Shown one piece after another: positions 39,575 to 47,951 of a DNA stretch of 64,000 nucleotides. The notes under the pieces were generated by a model. The model made no database searches. It was given only the letters and a program-made list of their open reading frames with translations, and was not told where the DNA came from. Every line of letters starts with the position of its first letter. Position 1 is the first letter of the stretch. The DNA lies in the NCBI RefSeq assembly GCF_001500025.1, contig NZ_LQIW01000034.1, forward strand, positions 248,001 through 312,000. The letters run 5' to 3'. The position numbers and the translations under genes were made by a program. The DNA is from Mycobacterium sp. IS-1590 (GTDB lineage: Bacteria; Actinomycetota; Actinomycetes; Mycobacteriales; Mycobacteriaceae).

Positions 39575-39580
39575 AATGTA
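39575..39580 (-). promoter_or_regulatory. -10 element TACATT of RDD gene
   Basis: TACATT on the minus strand then 7 bases then ATG 39567; leaderless arrangement that rules out longer in-frame starts. Confidence 0.5.
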
Positions 39581-39628
39581 CCGGCGACCCCGACAAAGCA
39601 GGTGCGCTTTCGACCGCTCGGTGAGCGC

Positions 39629-40570
39629 TCAGCGAAGCTTGCGCTGTTGACGCTTGGCCTGCTTGCGGGCCTGCTTACGGGTGGTCTCGGCCTGTTTGCG
39701 TGCCGTGTCGGCCTGTTTGCGCGCCGTCTCGGCCAATTCCGCCGCGCGCCCCCGTGCGGTCTCGGCCAGTTCGGGCGCGCGGTCACGGGCGACGTCGGCC
39801 CACTCCGAGCCGCGCTCCCGCGCGACATCGGCGAGCACCGACCCGCGTTTGCGCGCCACCTCGGCGAGCTCGGGTCCGCGTTCGCGGGCGACGTCGGCCA
39901 GTTCGGCACTGCGTTTGCGGGCCCGCTCGGCGAGTTCGGGTCCGCGTTCGCGGGCGACCTCGGCGAGTTCGGCGCCGCGCTCGCGGGCGACGTGGGCGAA
40001 TTCGCGGCCCCGTTCGGCACCGACCTGCAGGCCGTGACCGACCTTGTCGGCCAGCGCGCTGTCGGTGAGAGCACCGCCGGCCGCCGCCCCGACGGGCAGC
40101 GCCGTGCTGACCGCTTCGGACACCTTGTGCGCCGCACGGCGACCGCGCCAACCGAGTGAGGGTTTGCCCTCGGTGTCGACCGCGGCGATGATCAGCCCGC
40201 CGATCAGGCTCACGTCGGTGATGAATGCACGCCGTTCTTCGGCCTTGCGCTGGGGATCTGTCTCACTCCAGAACGTATGTCCGCCAAGGCTGCCCGGCAC
40301 CACGCTCAGCGCGAGCGCGGCGGAGGCGAGCCGGGGGAGTTTGCCGGTGGCCAGCAGCAATCCACCGCCGATCTGGACGGCGGCCGTGGCACGGGCGACG
40401 GTCTCGGCGTTGGTCGGGACGTTGGTACCGACCGGGTCCGGCAGCTTGCTCAGACCCTCGAGCGTCGGGCGTGCGGCGTCGGCCGCGGGTTTCGGGCTGC
40501 GTAGGGCCTCGACGCCTCTGGCGATGAAGGCTGCTGACAGCATCGGGCGCGCGATACGTCGAATCAACAT
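39629..40570 (-). CDS. DoxX-family membrane protein with long 11-residue-repeat tail
   Basis: 313 residues. Residues 1-135 resemble a DoxX domain with four helices. Residues 183-281 are nine tandem 11-residue units of consensus VARERGxELAE, followed by three 7-residue units (TARKQAD, TARKQAE, TTRKQAR) and a basic end KQAKRQQRKLR. The tail should form one long, strongly charged amphipathic helix of about 130 residues that could lie on a membrane or bind an acidic partner. The ATG at 40570 starts the DoxX domain; the longer opening is not needed. Confidence 0.75.
   Translation of the reverse strand: MLIRRIARPMLSAAFIARGVEALRSPKPAADAARPTLEGLSKLPDPVGTNVPTNAETVARATAAVQIGGGLLLATGKLPRLASAALALSVVPGSLGGHTFWSETDPQRKAEERRAFITDVSLIGGLIIAAVDTEGKPSLGWRGRRAAHKVSEAVSTALPVGAAAGGALTDSALADKVGHGLQVGAERGREFAHVARERGAELAEVARERGPELAERARKRSAELADVARERGPELAEVARKRGSVLADVARERGSEWADVARDRAPELAETARGRAAELAETARKQADTARKQAETTRKQARKQAKRQQRKLR
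39728..40024 (-). repeat. 33-bp-period coding repeat (nine 11-residue units)
   Basis: The segment for residues 183-281 repeats every 33 bases with GCGCGxGAGCGCGG-like variants, continuing as 21-base units at 39665-39727. The units have diverged, so length change by slippage is possible but not recent for all. Confidence 0.7.
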
Positions 40571-40609
40571 GGGCCAGGTGTTCCCAGGCGAACAGGGGCG
40601 CAAACGTCG

Positions 40610-41113
40610 TTACGAGGCATCGGGCGGACTGCGGTGTCGCAGCGGCACGAGATACCAGAATGCGATGAGCGCGACGAGCACGCCGCCCCCGGCGATCCAG
40701 GCCGCCGCCCGGTCGGCGACGGCGTCGAAGATGATCGTCGCCACGCCGGCGAGTGCGACGCCGAGCAGCAGCGTGCCGACGATCGCGAAGGCATGTGCGG
40801 TCGAGACCAAGGTGTCCATGCGGTGTCTGCGGAACAACAGCCGATGCATGCTGACCGGAGCGATGAGCAAGGTTGTCGCTCCGATCGAGCAGGCGACCGT
40901 CACGAGATATACGGTCCGCATGAGCGCATCCAGCTCGGAGAAGTTGTCGGTGAACGGCAATATCAGCAGGAAGCCGGTGAGCAGCTGCACGCCCGTCTGA
41001 GCGACCCGCAACTCCTGCAGCAGACTCGACCAATTGCGGTCCAGCCGTTGGGCTTCCGTCTCGTTGCGCCGGTAGCCCTCGGGCGTGTCCGGATCCGGAC
41101 GGTCGAAGTCCAC
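40610..41113 (-). CDS. DUF6328-family membrane protein
   Basis: 167 residues. The N-terminal motif ETEAQRLDRNWSSLLQELRVAQTGVQLLTGFLL is typical of DUF6328, followed by four helices (about 42-60, 66-86, 108-130, 138-156). Function unknown. GTG start. It lies 39 bases upstream of the DoxX-type gene on the same strand. Confidence 0.78.
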   Translation of the reverse strand: MDFDRPDPDTPEGYRRNETEAQRLDRNWSSLLQELRVAQTGVQLLTGFLLILPFTDNFSELDALMRTVYLVTVACSIGATTLLIAPVSMHRLLFRRHRMDTLVSTAHAFAIVGTLLLGVALAGVATIIFDAVADRAAAWIAGGGVLVALIAFWYLVPLRHRSPPDAS

Positions 41114-41171
41114 ACCTGATTCTGGCAGTCGCGGCCGTGGCGGGCCGCCGATTGGAGGTTTCCGGACATCG

Positions 41172-41771
41172 TCAGCCAGGGTTTCGCGGGTGAATGAAGA
41201 CTCCGTCGGCTTCGACGGTGACGCCGTCGGTGTCGGCGATATGACCGACCGCGAACGTTTTGGCCCCCTCTACCCGGTCGATCCATGCCTCGGCGAGCAG
41301 CGGACGCCCGAGCCGGGTCCCGCGCCGGTACCGGGTGGTCAGCGTGCCTGTGACGGCGGGCTTGCCCGGTTTGTGCGCCGTGGCGCCGAGCACGTGGTCG
41401 AGCAGCATCGCGCACACCCCGCCGTGGACATGGCCCGGCGGGCCTTCGAATGCGGCCCCGAGCGTGAATTCGGCCCACACCCGGCCATCGGCTTCATGGT
41501 GCACCAGCAGCGGTGGGGCGACCGGATTGCGCAGCCCGATGACGACATTGCCCCACGCCATGGGCTCGCCGTCGCGGGTGTGTTCCAGTCCGAACGAGCC
41601 ATCACGCAACGATTCGCTGAGTTCATCACTGGCGCAGTCGATTGCGCTCGTGGCGGCGGCGACGGTCGCTGCGCCCGCGCGGGTGCGGATGGTGACGTCG
41701 ATGAGTCGACGCACCGACTGCGCCAACGGTTCGTACACCGCGCGTAGGTCGTCGAGTTCGGAACCGGCCAT
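41172..41771 (-). CDS. PaaI-type hotdog thioesterase
   Basis: 199 residues. The hotdog signature HVHGGVCAMLLDHVLG (114-129) includes HGG (116-118) and D125, as in PaaI/YigI-type acyl-CoA thioesterases. An unusual helical N-terminal segment of about 70 residues precedes it. The acyl group is not predictable. Confidence 0.85.
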   Translation of the reverse strand: MAGSELDDLRAVYEPLAQSVRRLIDVTIRTRAGAATVAAATSAIDCASDELSESLRDGSFGLEHTRDGEPMAWGNVVIGLRNPVAPPLLVHHEADGRVWAEFTLGAAFEGPPGHVHGGVCAMLLDHVLGATAHKPGKPAVTGTLTTRYRRGTRLGRPLLAEAWIDRVEGAKTFAVGHIADTDGVTVEADGVFIHPRNPG

Positions 41772-41857
41772 AAACTCAGCGTGCGTATGACCCGACGGCT
41801 CCGCAAGGCGACATCCCGGCCAGTGGTGCGTGGGACGCGCGGTGTCCTCGCCGTTGT

Positions 41858-41863
41858 TAGGCT
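41858..41863 (+). promoter_or_regulatory. -10 element TAGGCT of PadR gene
   Basis: TAGGCT then 6 bases then ATG 41870; leaderless arrangement. Confidence 0.55.
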
Positions 41864-41869
41864 AGACAA

Positions 41870-42538
41870 ATGGCAAAAAGCACGTCCGACGCGAAGCCGA
41901 ATCTGGCCGCGACCAGTTGGGCGCTGCTGGGCATGCTGACCTACGAACACGAACTGTCGGGCTACGACATCCGCAAGTGGATCGAATGGAGCATGCGGTT
42001 CTTCTACGGAAGTCCTGCCTACAGCCAGATCTACTCGGAGCTCAAGAAGCTGGAGAAGTTGGGGCTGGTGTCGTCTCGCGTCGAGAACACAGGCGGCACC
42101 CGCAATCGTCGGCTCTACAAAATCACCCCCGCGGGTCTCGATGCGGTGCGGCGGTGGGCCAATGAAGCGCCGGTCGATCCGCCGGTGCTCAAGCACAACC
42201 CGTTGTTGCGCGTGACGTTCGGGCATCTGACCGATCCCGAGCGCCTCAAGGAAATTCTGCAGGAGCACATCGCTTACGCCGACGACATGGCGCGCCAGGC
42301 CGCCAAGGACGCCAAGTGGGCCGGGGCGGACCCGTCGTGGGCCTACGCGAAGGTCGCATTGCAGTGGGCCGAGCGGTATTACACCGCCGAACGCGAACTC
42401 GCGATGAAAATGCTCAAGGAACTCGACGAGGCCGAAGCCGCCTTCGCCGACGCAGGCATCGAACGCGGTACCCAAATACCTTGGCCCGCACCAGAATACT
42501 GGTACGAGATCGAGAAAAAAGCAGAGGCCGACGACTGA
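41870..42538 (+). CDS. PadR-family transcriptional regulator
   Basis: 222 residues. Winged helix at about 12-95 (WALLGMLTYEHELSGYDIRKWIEWS, YSQIYSELKKLEKLGLV, RRLYKITPAGLDAVRRW) and the PadR C-terminal helical domain (about 110-200). It ends 4 bases from the convergent KstD-like gene and may control the adjacent KstD/KshA-like pair; that is inference. Confidence 0.88.
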   Translation: MAKSTSDAKPNLAATSWALLGMLTYEHELSGYDIRKWIEWSMRFFYGSPAYSQIYSELKKLEKLGLVSSRVENTGGTRNRRLYKITPAGLDAVRRWANEAPVDPPVLKHNPLLRVTFGHLTDPERLKEILQEHIAYADDMARQAAKDAKWAGADPSWAYAKVALQWAERYYTAERELAMKMLKELDEAEAAFADAGIERGTQIPWPAPEYWYEIEKKAEADD

Positions 42539-42542
42539 TCGG

Positions 42543-44246
42543 TCAGGCGCCTGCGGCGTCGGTCGCGGCGATGTAGCCGTACACCAGGCCCTGCGCAATG
42601 GTCGCGCCCGCTCCGGGGTAGGTGGCGCCGAAGGCATTGGCCGCGGTATTGCCGATCGCGTACAACCCGTCGATGGCATGGCCGTCCTCCCGCAGCACCC
42701 GTGCGCGATCATCGACGCGCAGGCCACCGCACGTGCCGAGATCGCTGAGCACCATTTTCACGGCATAGAACGGCCCCCGATTCAACGGGCGCAGGTTCGG
42801 GTTCGGGGTGACGGTCGGATCGCCGTAGTAGCGGTCGTAGGCACTGGCCCCGCGAAGGAAATCGGGATCGACTCCGGCGGCGGCGTTTTCGTTGAACCGC
42901 TCGACGGTCGTGGTCAGCTTCGATTCGTCGACACCCATCTTGGGGGCGAGTCCGGCGATGGAGTCGGCGCGGTGGGCGATACCGGCGTCGTACCACCTCT
43001 GGGGTATCGCCATCCGCGGGAACAGTTCGGCGGCAAAGACGTAGCTGTTGCGATAGCCCTGGTCGAAGACGATCCACATGGATTCGACGGGATTGCCCGC
43101 CCGTTCCCGCTCCAGGACTCGTTGCCCGAACGTCATGTAGTCCGTCGCCTCGTTGACAAACCGACTGCCGGTCTGATCGACGATGAGCGAACCCGGAAGC
43201 GAACGCTCGGCCAACATGACCTTGGGATCCGCCCCCGGTAGCGCCGCGACAGCCGGGAACCACCACGCCTGATCCATCAGATCGGTTGCGGCGCCGATGT
43301 CTTGGGCGATTCGGATTGCGTCGCCGGTGTTGGTTTCGGCCCCGAGGCTGGCATGTTCGCCGAGCGATTCCGACTGGAACTTCCACCGCATGTCCATGTC
43401 GTGGTCGAAACCGCCCGCCGCGAGGACGACACCGCGGCGCGCGGACACCGTGATGTCCGTGCCGTCATGGCTCAGCACCACGCCGCTCACGCGATCACCG
43501 TCGGTCACGAACCGACGCAAGGCGGTGTCGGTCCACACGGGGATGCCGGCACGCAGCACACCGGCGAACAGGCCGGCGGCCAGTGCCTGCCCCCCGGCGA
43601 CGTAGCGCCGTTTGAGGAGCAGGCCTCCGGCGCCTTGGCCGAGGCGTTTGGCAACCACCGGCAGACCCTTGCGCGGCATCCGCGACATCAGGTTCAGCCA
43701 CCGGTAGTCCGCGCCCGTGGTCGGCATCGGGATCTTGGCCTCCATCACGCCGGGCCGCAGCCTCGTGCGGTACCGGCCGAGGATCGCCGAATCCAGCGGC
43801 CGACATTCGCACGTACGGCCCACAGCCGAGCCGCCCGGCGCCTCGGGGTGGTAGTCGGAGTACTCCTTGGCCCAGAAGAGGCGCATCGGTGTGGTCCGTT
43901 GCAGCAGCTCGATCGTCGCGCCGATGTTCGCCAGGAACGCGGCGGACCGCGGCGCGGGCGCCGTCCCGTCGACCACCGCGTCGAGGTATGTCTCGGCCCG
44001 CGCGGCGGTGTCGGCGCCGCCGGCTCCGTTGATCACCGTGCTGGCCGGAAACCACAGCGCGCCGCCCGACCGCGCGGTCGAACCCCCGACGCAGGCCGAC
44101 TTCTCGACAATCAGCACGGACAGGCCGCGTTCGTGGGCGGCGAGCGCCGCGGCCATCCCCGTGCCGGACCCGACCACCACCAGGTCGACGGTCGTATCGG
44201 TCATCGGCAAACCGTCGGGAATCGTCGCCCCGTAAGCGCTACTCAC
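42543..44246 (-). CDS. kstD: KstD-like FAD-dependent ketosteroid dehydrogenase
   Basis: 567 residues, the size of KstD proteins. FAD fold VVVGSGTGMAAALAA (24-38) and VGGSTARSGGALW; C-terminal NAFGATYPGAGATIAQGLVYG. Residues with the catalytic tyrosines of KstD are seen in NRGPFYAVKMVLSDLGTCGGL and in FVNEATDYMTFGQ. It would introduce a 1,2 double bond in a 3-keto ring. GTG start with TAACTT 8 bases upstream; ATG 44204 is possible. Divergent from the KshA-like gene, which in known systems works with KstD to open ring B. Confidence 0.8.
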   Translation of the reverse strand: MSSAYGATIPDGLPMTDTTVDLVVVGSGTGMAAALAAHERGLSVLIVEKSACVGGSTARSGGALWFPASTVINGAGGADTAARAETYLDAVVDGTAPAPRSAAFLANIGATIELLQRTTPMRLFWAKEYSDYHPEAPGGSAVGRTCECRPLDSAILGRYRTRLRPGVMEAKIPMPTTGADYRWLNLMSRMPRKGLPVVAKRLGQGAGGLLLKRRYVAGGQALAAGLFAGVLRAGIPVWTDTALRRFVTDGDRVSGVVLSHDGTDITVSARRGVVLAAGGFDHDMDMRWKFQSESLGEHASLGAETNTGDAIRIAQDIGAATDLMDQAWWFPAVAALPGADPKVMLAERSLPGSLIVDQTGSRFVNEATDYMTFGQRVLERERAGNPVESMWIVFDQGYRNSYVFAAELFPRMAIPQRWYDAGIAHRADSIAGLAPKMGVDESKLTTTVERFNENAAAGVDPDFLRGASAYDRYYGDPTVTPNPNLRPLNRGPFYAVKMVLSDLGTCGGLRVDDRARVLREDGHAIDGLYAIGNTAANAFGATYPGAGATIAQGLVYGYIAATDAAGA

Positions 44247-44254
44247 AAGGGACC

Positions 44255-44260
44255 AAGTTA
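44255..44260 (-). promoter_or_regulatory. -10-like TAACTT before KstD-like gene
   Basis: TAACTT lies 8 bases before the GTG at 44246, giving a leader of at most two bases. Confidence 0.35.
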
Positions 44261-44335
44261 GAGCGGTTTACCCGGCGCCGGAACCGGTGTCCTGATGAGC
44301 GGAACAGGACCCTGATCGCGGCCCGCGATCGCTGC

Positions 44336-44341
44336 TAGAAC
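44336..44341 (+). promoter_or_regulatory. -10-like TAGAAC before KshA-like gene, resembling a KstR half-site
   Basis: TAGAAC then 7 bases then ATG 44349. TAGAAC also equals one half of the KstR operator TNNAACNNGTTNNA, but the other half is not conserved. Confidence 0.3.
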
Positions 44342-44348
44342 AATCGGT

Positions 44349-45488
44349 ATGACGTTGGACTCCGATATCGAGGTCCGCCACATCGAGGCAGAGGCCGCCC
44401 CGTCGCGGTTCGCTCGAGGCTGGCACTGCCTGGGACTGGTGCGAGACTTCGGTGACGGTAAACCGCACCAGGTGTACGCATTCGGCAAGAAGCTCGTGGT
44501 GTTCCGCGGCGGCGACGGCCGCATCAACGTCCTGGACGCATACTGCCGGCACATGGGCGGGGATCTGAGCCAGGGCGAGGTGAAGGGCGACGAGATCGCC
44601 TGCCCGTTCCACGACTGGCGCTGGGGCGGCGACGGGCGATGCAAGAAGGTGCCCTACAGCAAGCGGGTGCCCCGGCTGGCCCGCACCGCGACATGGACCA
44701 CGCTCGAGCAGGACGGCATGCTGTTCGTCTGGAACGACGCGGAGGGCAAACCTCCGCCGCCCGAGGTCACCATTCCCCGCATCGAGGGCGCGACGAGCGA
44801 TGAGTGGACCGACTGGCATTGGTACACGACCACGGTCAACACCAACTGCCGCGAGATCATCGACAACGTCGTCGACATGGCGCACTTCTTCTACATCCAC
44901 GGTTCACTGCCGACACACTTCAAAAACATCTTCGAGGGTCACGTCGCGACCCAGTACATGAACAGCGCGGGGCGGCCCGACCTCGGCGAGCCCGGACCAA
45001 GGCAGATGCTCGGAACCACCTCGGTCGCATCGTATTTCGGACCGTCGTTCATGATCGACGATCTCACCTATCACTACACCGACGTCGACCACAAGACGGT
45101 GCTGATCAACTGTCATTATCCGATCGATCAGAACTCGTTCGTGCTGCAGTACGGGATCATCGTCAAGAAGTCCGAGAACCTGCCCGAGGACCTCGCGATG
45201 CAGACGGCGATCGGCCTCGGGGACTTCGTCAAGATGGGTTTCGAGCAGGACGTCGCGATCTGGAAGAACAAGGCCCGTATCGACAATCCGCTGCTGTGCG
45301 AGGAGGACGGGCCGGTCTACCAACTGCGGCGCTGGTACGAGCAGTTCTACGTGGACGTCGCCGACGTGACGCCGGACATGGTGGATCGCTTCGAATACGA
45401 GATCGACACCACCCGGCCGCGGGAGGAATGGATGAAGATCGTCGAGGCCAACATCGCCGCACGGGACGCCGTCACGAGCGCGGGATGA
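44349..45488 (+). CDS. kshA: Rieske oxygenase, KshA-like 3-ketosteroid 9-alpha-hydroxylase
   Basis: 379 residues. Rieske ligands C66, H68, C85 and H88 (YCRHMGGDL and ACPFHDW); mononuclear iron site with D172-N173, D176, H179 and H184 (REIIDNVVDMAHFFYIHG). Size and sequence match KshA terminal oxygenases, which hydroxylate C9 of ketosteroids using KshB reductase; no KshB is here. M. tuberculosis has one KshA; other actinobacteria carry several with different substrates, so specificity is open. Confidence 0.85.
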   Translation: MTLDSDIEVRHIEAEAAPSRFARGWHCLGLVRDFGDGKPHQVYAFGKKLVVFRGGDGRINVLDAYCRHMGGDLSQGEVKGDEIACPFHDWRWGGDGRCKKVPYSKRVPRLARTATWTTLEQDGMLFVWNDAEGKPPPPEVTIPRIEGATSDEWTDWHWYTTTVNTNCREIIDNVVDMAHFFYIHGSLPTHFKNIFEGHVATQYMNSAGRPDLGEPGPRQMLGTTSVASYFGPSFMIDDLTYHYTDVDHKTVLINCHYPIDQNSFVLQYGIIVKKSENLPEDLAMQTAIGLGDFVKMGFEQDVAIWKNKARIDNPLLCEEDGPVYQLRRWYEQFYVDVADVTPDMVDRFEYEIDTTRPREEWMKIVEANIAARDAVTSAG

Positions 45489-45760
45489 CCGTCCGTCAGG
45501 ACAACCGACTCGTCGACGTGCCGATGACCTCGGTGACGTGCCGGCTATGCGCGGCAACCGTTTTGGTCCGCAAAAGCACCTGGGAGCAGACCAGCGTGCA
45601 GTGGGACCGCGACTCCACCGCGAAATGCCATCAGCGCCGGGACGCCGACACCATCCACACAAACGATGGCAGGCCGTTCCTCGTGTGCTTCGAACTGCGG
45701 GATTCAATCGAAGAGGCGGCGCGCGGCGGCGCATTGCCGATCGTCGACGAAACCGAGTGA
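45485..45760 (+). CDS. Small cysteine-rich protein coupled to KshA-like gene
   Basis: 91 residues with C19-xx-C22, C48 and C68 (TCRLC, AKCHQRR, VCFEL), a possible zinc-ribbon or metal site, and an acidic helical end. The ATGA overlap with the oxygenase stop shows translational coupling. No family is recognised; it lacks the CxxxxCxxC of plant-type ferredoxins. It could be a small partner or stability factor of the oxygenase. Confidence 0.65.
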   Translation: MTVRQDNRLVDVPMTSVTCRLCAATVLVRKSTWEQTSVQWDRDSTAKCHQRRDADTIHTNDGRPFLVCFELRDSIEEAARGGALPIVDETE

Positions 45761-45764
45761 TCTC

Positions 45765-45801
45765 GGTGCTCTAACAGTCGCTCAGCGACTGTTAGAGCAC
45801 C
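45765..45801. terminator. 37-nt perfect hairpin between convergent genes, copy 1
   Basis: Arms GGTGCTCTAACAGTCGCT (45765-45782) and its complement (45784-45801) pair at all 18 positions, one base between, folding with a small loop. It starts 4 bases after one stop and ends 10 bases before the opposing stop, suiting a bidirectional terminator. A near-identical copy is at 59358. Confidence 0.75.
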
Positions 45802-45811
45802 CAAATCCCAC

Positions 45812-46888
45812 TCAGGTCAGCTGGAATTCCGACAGGGGGGCTTCCTGCGGGTACTCCGCCGGCCCGCCGATGTCGTAGACCGCGTTCAGAGCCGCGATGA
45901 ACTCGGGGTCGTGCAGCGGCTCGCTCGGCACGTCGAGCTTGATGCCCTTCTTGTGAACGTCGTCGACGAGCATGTCGATCGCCTTGTCGATGGTCAGGTC
46001 GTCGCTGCCGTCCATGTTCTTCTTGAGCTCGTCGAAGTCGGTGAACACCTCCGCCGACCAGTGCACCAGGAAGCGCAGTTCGTCGGTGTGGTGGCGGGCG
46101 ATCACGTCGTCGCCGTTCTTGAGCAGCCAGAAATCGCGGTCCGACGGATCTCCGGTGAACACGGTGTCGAACGCCAGCCCGGCCGGGGTCTGTTGATCGA
46201 GCGGCCCGTTGGCCTCGCCGCGGTGCACCATCATCTCGTTCTGCACCAGCACACCGCGGTTGTAGACCGGCGGCAGCAGGCGTTTCGGCGGTTTGAGCGG
46301 GCCGTCGGGCCAGTAGGTGAACCCGCTGCCCTCGTCGAGCGAGAACCACGTGATGACCTGAGCCATCTTGATGAGGTAGTCGCGGAACAGCCCCGACTTG
46401 CCCATGACGCTGGTCAGCCAGGTGGGAGCGTTCTCGTGGCGCACGCCGCGGAAGCTGGGGGAGTCCAGGTGGCCCGGATCGCGGTTGGCGCAGGGTCCGT
46501 TGATGTTGAACAGCATCATCTCGGGCTTGGCGTACTCGGCGTTCCAGTAGCTCTTGGCGTACTCGACGAAGCGCTGGTTGTAGAAGCAGTCGTGCAGCTC
46601 GGGGTAGAGCACCGTGCCGTAGTTGGCCAGATAGCCGCGGAACGTCGCGGTGAGGAACAGGTCGAGCGACGGGGTGAAGCCCTCGGGGAACAACCCGCTC
46701 ATCGTGGCCATCAGTTCTTCGGCCGAGGCGAAGTGCTGGGCGATGATCAGCTTCCACGGTCCCTGGGTGCGCACCACGTCGAGGAGGCGCTCCCGCTGGT
46801 CGTCGGTGTAGAGGTTGTCGATCTCGCGGGGCGGTGAGGCGGGCCGCAGGACGTCGGACAACTCCATCCGCTGCTCTTGGGTGAGCAT
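45812..46888 (-). CDS. Conserved-looking protein of unknown function, 358 residues
   Basis: A soluble, aromatic-rich protein not assigned to a family. Notable stretches are FPEGFTPSLDLFLTATFRGYLANYGTVLYPELHDC, ENAPTWLTSVMGKSGL, QNEMMVHRGEANGPLDQQTP and VIARHHTDELRFLVHWSAEV. The histidine-rich blocks in the second half recall iron-dependent oxygenase folds, but no HxD...H triad could be fixed. A GGAGAG box precedes the ATG. It is flanked by steroid-like catabolic genes. Confidence 0.65.
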   Translation of the reverse strand: MLTQEQRMELSDVLRPASPPREIDNLYTDDQRERLLDVVRTQGPWKLIIAQHFASAEELMATMSGLFPEGFTPSLDLFLTATFRGYLANYGTVLYPELHDCFYNQRFVEYAKSYWNAEYAKPEMMLFNINGPCANRDPGHLDSPSFRGVRHENAPTWLTSVMGKSGLFRDYLIKMAQVITWFSLDEGSGFTYWPDGPLKPPKRLLPPVYNRGVLVQNEMMVHRGEANGPLDQQTPAGLAFDTVFTGDPSDRDFWLLKNGDDVIARHHTDELRFLVHWSAEVFTDFDELKKNMDGSDDLTIDKAIDMLVDDVHKKGIKLDVPSEPLHDPEFIAALNAVYDIGGPAEYPQEAPLSEFQLT

Positions 46889-46908
46889 GTTCTCTCCTAC
46901 TCTCGAGG

Positions 46909-46925
46909 CCGGCAGCTCCTGCCGG
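46909..46925 (-). promoter_or_regulatory. Leader hairpin upstream of the 358-residue gene
   Basis: CCGGCAG-CTC-CTGCCGG is a perfect 7-bp stem starting 20 bases before the ATG at 46888. It could be an operator or a leader hairpin. Confidence 0.4.
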
Positions 46926-47006
46926 TCGCGCAGTCGATTCTGGTGCCCGCCCGCGCAAGTGACCGCCGGTTTGTCCGGTCATCGGGACGTCTGTTTGGGC
47001 GCGGCG

Positions 47007-47951
47007 TCAGAAAGGCAGCGGGTTGGTGAATTTCGCGCGCAGCAGTGCGCCGATCTCGGCTACTGCCAGACGTCCGCGGGCCGTCGCCTCCGAGCGCATC
47101 AGGAAGCCGTGGTAGATCCCGGGGTAACGAGTCAGCGTCGTCTGGACTCCGGCGTCGCGCAACCGGTTCGCGTAGTGCTCACCCCAGTCGCGGATCGGAT
47201 CGGCTTCGGCGGTCACGACGATGGCCTGCGGCAGGCCCGACAGATCATGCGCGCGCGCGGGAACCGTGTACGGGTGCTCGGGGCCTTCGGCCAGCTCGTG
47301 CATGTACTCGATGTCGGCGAGTGTGAGCATCGGCGCCTCGGGCATCGCCCGGATCGACGGGACCTCGAGATCCTTGTCGACGCCCGGATACATCAGCACC
47401 TGAGCGAATAGGGTTGGGCCGCCGCGGTCGCGGGCGGCCAACGCCACGCCGGCGGCCAGGGTTCCCCCGGCGCTGTCGCCCGCGACCGCGACCCGGGTGC
47501 AGTCGATCCGGAGGTCGTCGGCATGGGCGGCCACCCAACAGGTCGCGGCGTACGCGTCGTCGAACTGGGCCGGGGGAATCGATTCGGGGGCCAGGCGGTA
47601 GTCGACCGACACCACCGTGGCGTGTGAGTGGTGAGCGAGGTTGCGCGCCAAGGGTTCGAACGAGTGGTTCGAGCCCAGAACCATTCCGCCGCCGTGGAAG
47701 TAGACCACCGCCGGGGCGTCGTTGTCGGTCGACGGCCGGTAGATGCGCAGCGGGATGTCCCCGGCGGGGCCCTCGATGATCCGGTCTTCGACGTCGGCCA
47801 TCTCCGGCATCGCAGGCAGGGGGGCGGACTCCAGCGCGTCGCGCACCGCTTTGAGTCCGCGTATGCGCATCGGTGGTACGTCGCCCAATTGAGCGACCCG
47901 CGCCGCCGCGTCGGGATCCAACTGCGGGACAGCGTGTTTCGTCTCGATCAC
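47007..47951 (-). CDS. Hormone-sensitive-lipase-type esterase
   Basis: 314 residues. HGGG (86-89) oxyanion loop, GDSAGG with S160, D251 (AEADPIRDWG) and H281 (YHGFLM). HSL-type esterases cleave short esters or lactones; next to an SDR and Baeyer-Villiger enzymes, a lactone is a plausible substrate. It overlaps the SDR gene by 4 bases, the last of the SnoaL-SDR-esterase unit. Confidence 0.9.
   Translation of the reverse strand: MIETKHAVPQLDPDAAARVAQLGDVPPMRIRGLKAVRDALESAPLPAMPEMADVEDRIIEGPAGDIPLRIYRPSTDNDAPAVVYFHGGGMVLGSNHSFEPLARNLAHHSHATVVSVDYRLAPESIPPAQFDDAYAATCWVAAHADDLRIDCTRVAVAGDSAGGTLAAGVALAARDRGGPTLFAQVLMYPGVDKDLEVPSIRAMPEAPMLTLADIEYMHELAEGPEHPYTVPARAHDLSGLPQAIVVTAEADPIRDWGEHYANRLRDAGVQTTLTRYPGIYHGFLMRSEATARGRLAVAEIGALLRAKFTNPLPF

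Noticed and set aside
39665-40024. Regularly spaced repeats that could suggest a CRISPR array or minisatellite
   Set aside because: The 33-base period is in frame and encodes an 11-residue protein repeat in a gene with a DoxX domain; there are no unique spacers.
41085-41747. Plus-strand open frame opposite the thioesterase gene
   Set aside because: Translates to low-complexity sequence, while the minus strand has an intact hotdog motif.
44336-44349. Full KstR operator before the KshA-like gene
   Set aside because: Only one half (TAGAAC) fits; the opposite half lacks GTT, so steroid-regulon membership cannot be claimed.
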